A DNA stretch of 14,768 bases, taken from Candidatus Aminicenantes bacterium UBA2199 (GTDB lineage Bacteria > Acidobacteriota > Aminicenantia > UBA2199). The notes under the pieces are model-generated. The model made no database searches. It was given only the letters and a program-made list of their open reading frames with translations, and was not told the origin of the DNA. Positions 12,550 through 14,768 of the stretch are shown here, in pieces. The stretch covers positions 1 to 14,768 of the forward strand of contig DCVB01000120.1 in the NCBI GenBank assembly GCA_002327965.1, read 5' to 3'. Each line of letters begins with the position of its first letter. Within the stretch, counting starts at the first letter, position 1. Made by a program: the position numbers and the translations under genes.

Positions 12550-13918
12550 ACGGACGAAAACGGCCGTTCTTTTCGAATGCAGCGAATGCGGTTACCAGGG
12601 TGCGAAATATTTCGGCCGCTGCCCGCAATGCCAGGCCTGGAACACCATGGTCGAGAGCGAACCGGGCAATGACGGGGAGCCGGAAGCGGAAGCGACCGAA
12701 AAGGGCAGCCTGCAGCGGCTCGGCGACATCGACCCGGCCGCCGCCCCGCGCCTGTTCAGCGGCATAGGCGAATTCGACCGCGTACTGGGCGGGGGTATCG
12801 TCCCTCATTCGGCGGTCCTCATCGGCGGCGAGCCCGGAGTGGGGAAGTCGACCCTGCTGCTGGAGGTCTCGGCCGCTCTGGCCCAACAGGGCAAAACCGT
12901 TCTGTATTATTCGGGAGAGGAATCGGCCCAACAGATCAGACTGCGCGCCGATCGCCTGGGCATCCGCTCGGCGGGCATCTTCCTCTTCACCAGCGGCAGC
13001 CTGGAAGAGCTGAAGCGCCATGCCCGGGAAACGCGCCCCGAGTTCCTGATCATCGATTCCATCCAGACGCTCACGTCGAGGAAGACCGCCGCTGCCAGCG
13101 GCTCGATCGCCTCGCTGCGCAACGTGACGGCCGAGGTCATCGACCTGGCCAAGAAAAGCGGCATCACCGTCTTTCTCATCGGCCATATCACCAAGGAAGG
13201 CCAGCTGGCGGGCCCCAAGACCCTCGAGCACATGGTCGACGCCGTCCTTTATTTCCAGGGCGAGACCCAGGCCGACCTGCGGCTGCTGCGCGCCGAAAAA
13301 AACCGTTTCGGCCCGTTGAACGAGATCGGCATCTTCCAGATGTCGGAAAAAGGCTTGGCCTCGGTCAACGATCCCACCCAGGTCCTTATCCAGAACCGCT
13401 TGTCCCGGGCCCCCGGCACGGCCATATTCCCGGCCCTGAACGGCACGCGCCCGCTGTTGACCGAGGTCCAGGCGCTGGTCAGCGAGAGCCCCTTCGCCGG
13501 CAACCCCCGGCGCATCGCCATCGGTTTCGACGGCTACCGCCTCTCGATGCTGATCTCGATCATCGAAAAAAAGCTGCGCCTGCCCTTCTATAAATCCGAC
13601 GTCTTTCTCAATGTCACCGGCGGCATGGTTATCCGCGAGCCGGCCGCCGACCTGGCCGTTTGCCAGGCCCTGGTATCCAGTTGCAGGAGCATCGCCCCTC
13701 GTGCGAACTCCGTCATCCTTGGAGAAGTGGGCCTGACCGGCGAGCTCCGGCCGGTCAGTTTTCTGGAAACAAGATTAAAAGAGGCTATAAGACAGGGTTT
13801 TTCGACTATATTCCTGCCGGCACTGCAATGCGACAAGAAGCTCATCCCTAATTTTCAAGATATATCGGCAATTCCCATCGAAAGCATTCGCGACCTGCAG
13901 GAGCATTTGCGGAAATAA
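12539..13918 (+). CDS. radA: DNA repair/recombination protein RadA (Sms), TTG start
   Basis: RecA-like, DnaB-related ATPase that promotes branch migration in homologous recombination. The 459 residues have the N-terminal zinc finger C14-x2-C17...C28-x2-C31, Walker A GEPGVGKS (97-104), Walker B FLIIDSIQTL, the RadA-specific KNRFG motif (254-258), and a C-terminal Lon-protease-like domain without the catalytic serine context (ending in the LTGELRPV and LPALQCDKK region). The start is TTG at 12539 with GGGGA (12528-12532) 6 nt upstream. It puts the zinc finger at the normal distance from the N-terminus, and no ATG precedes the finger. It overlaps mlaD by 11 nt. The length is typical of the family. 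Confidence 0.96.
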   Translation: MATKRTKTAVLFECSECGYQGAKYFGRCPQCQAWNTMVESEPGNDGEPEAEATEKGSLQRLGDIDPAAAPRLFSGIGEFDRVLGGGIVPHSAVLIGGEPGVGKSTLLLEVSAALAQQGKTVLYYSGEESAQQIRLRADRLGIRSAGIFLFTSGSLEELKRHARETRPEFLIIDSIQTLTSRKTAAASGSIASLRNVTAEVIDLAKKSGITVFLIGHITKEGQLAGPKTLEHMVDAVLYFQGETQADLRLLRAEKNRFGPLNEIGIFQMSEKGLASVNDPTQVLIQNRLSRAPGTAIFPALNGTRPLLTEVQALVSESPFAGNPRRIAIGFDGYRLSMLISIIEKKLRLPFYKSDVFLNVTGGMVIREPAADLAVCQALVSSCRSIAPRANSVILGEVGLTGELRPVSFLETRLKEAIRQGFSTIFLPALQCDKKLIPNFQDISAIPIESIRDLQEHLRK

Positions 13919-13943
13919 CCCCGGCATTCCCGGTCGGCGGCAA

Positions 13944-13972
13944 TTGAAATCAGCTGCGAAATAGGGTACAAT
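13944..13972 (+). promoter_or_regulatory. Near-consensus promoter before yacL
   Basis: TTGAAA (13944-13949, five of six) and TACAAT (13967-13972, five of six) are separated by exactly 17 nt in the radA-yacL gap. Transcription would begin near 13979, giving a leader of about 32 nt that includes the AGGAG ribosome binding site at 14001-14005. This is the first clear intergenic promoter after the long operon-like block. Confidence 0.7.
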
Positions 13973-14010
13973 CGGCATGCAGCGACTTCCAGGTTGACCA
14001 AGGAGCAGTC

Positions 14011-14768
14011 ATGATCATTTATATTTACAAATTCATATTCATAGCCATATTCGCCCTTATCGGCTACACCTATCCTCCCTTTCAGGGCACAACCCGGACC
14101 ATAGGCGCTGCTTTCGGGGCCGCCTTCGCGCTGTCGCTGGTCCTGCTGGTCTTCAAGATCAGGAAAGCGGAGCTGAAACACATCTGGAGCGCATCGCTCG
14201 GCCTGCTCGGCGGCATCCTCATCGGCTGGATCACGTTCCAGCTGTTCAACCTGATCGCCATGTCGTTTTCGGCCTACGTCTTTTTCAAGGCCCTGTTCCT
14301 GTTCGGCCTACCGGCCACAGGGCTGTTCATCGGCCTCAGCAAGCCCAACATGTTCTCGCCGCTGAACATCCGCGAATTTTTCCGCGGCAGCAGCGCCTTC
14401 ACCCAGTCCTATCTGCTCGACACGTCGGCCATTATCGACGGCCGCATCGTGGCCATCGCCAACTCGGGATTCGTCGAGGGCGAGTTGATCATCACCCAGT
14501 TCGTCCTGGCCGAACTGCAGTTCATCGCCGACTCGCAGGATGCCGGCAAGAAAGTGCGCGGCAAGCGCGGGCTCGACGTCATCGAGCAGCTGCAGCAGAA
14601 CAAGGAGATATCGGTAACCATCCTGAACAAGAACGTCCCCGGGGTCAAGGAGGTCGACCAGAAGCTCGTGCTGCTGGCCCGTGAACACAAGTTCAAGGTC
14701 ATCACCAACGACGTGAACCTGAGCAAGATCGCCAAGCTGCAGGACGTCAAGGTGCTGAACGTCAACGA
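14011..14768 (+). CDS. yacL: YacL-type PIN (TRAM) domain membrane protein, cut by the window end
   Basis: Predicted inner-membrane protein with a cytoplasmic PIN nuclease domain. AGGAG lies 5 nt before the ATG. The 252 visible residues contain about four membrane helices (roughly 5-20, 32-50, 58-78, 87-108) and then the PIN domain from about 130. The acidic PIN residues are in place: D137 (LLDTSAIIDGR), E168 (FVLAELQ), D189 (RGLDVIEQL), D216 (EVDQKL) and D234 (ITNDVNLSKIA). The C-terminal TRAM domain of the family would lie beyond the window, so the frame has no stop here. In Bacillus, yacL sits close to radA with disA between them; disA is absent here. The family's RNA substrate and physiological role are not known to me. 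It is assigned by architecture and context. Confidence 0.88.
   Translation, partial: MIIYIYKFIFIAIFALIGYTYPPFQGTTRTIGAAFGAAFALSLVLLVFKIRKAELKHIWSASLGLLGGILIGWITFQLFNLIAMSFSAYVFFKALFLFGLPATGLFIGLSKPNMFSPLNIREFFRGSSAFTQSYLLDTSAIIDGRIVAIANSGFVEGELIITQFVLAELQFIADSQDAGKKVRGKRGLDVIEQLQQNKEISVTILNKNVPGVKEVDQKLVLLAREHKFKVITNDVNLSKIAKLQDVKVLNVN

Noticed and set aside
13919..13943. Terminator after radA
   Set aside because: G+C-rich bases could form a weak stem but there is no T-tract.

Overview
The window is a dense, high-GC stretch of a bacterial chromosome made almost entirely of housekeeping genes on the + strand. The organism is a diderm (Gram-negative-type) bacterium: it carries a tripartite-type RND efflux permease, a lipoprotein with a LolB-like pattern, and an MlaE-MlaF-MlaD lipid transport set. 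UGA is used as an ordinary stop in several genes, so the genetic code is standard. The lineage cannot be fixed from the sequence. A non-proteobacterial diderm phylum such as Acidobacteriota or Aminicenantota would fit the gene order and the MlaD architecture, but this is a low-confidence guess.

Layout. Positions 15-2885 hold an RND permease that lacks its usual first ~80 residues, with an in-frame TGA just upstream. Positions 2886-3345 are non-coding: a terminator, three related hairpin repeats, tRNA-Leu(UAA) on the minus strand with its own promoter, and two copies of a 21-nt direct repeat. From 3346 to 13918 runs a nearly gapless co-directional block: LolB-like lipoprotein, ispE, tRNA-Gln(UUG), prs, rplY, pth, rpsF, rpsR, rplI, dnaB, mlaE, mlaF, mlaD, radA. 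Most junctions overlap by 1-17 nt or are less than 10 nt apart. After 92 nt holding a near-consensus promoter, a yacL-type PIN membrane protein begins at 14011 and runs off the window.

The genes fall into five jobs. Envelope and isoprenoid: lipoprotein and ispE. Nucleotide precursor: prs. Translation: two tRNAs, L25, Pth, S6, S18, L9. DNA replication and recombination: dnaB, radA. Trans-envelope lipid transport: mlaEFD. The lipoprotein-ispE-prs order matches lolB-ispE-prs of gammaproteobacteria, and radA-yacL matches the radA-disA-yacL neighbourhood of Firmicutes without disA.

The most notable points are: pth appears to start at AUU behind a perfect Shine-Dalgarno; a complete tRNA-Gln gene lies inside the 3' end of the ispE reading frame, and its last bases form the prs ribosome binding site; a near-consensus promoter is buried in ispE upstream of that tRNA; MlaD carries a C-terminal predicted beta-rich domain that may span to the outer membrane, with an in-phase A AAA AAG slippery heptamer at the domain junction. 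No CRISPR array, prophage, transposase or clearly foreign gene cluster was seen.
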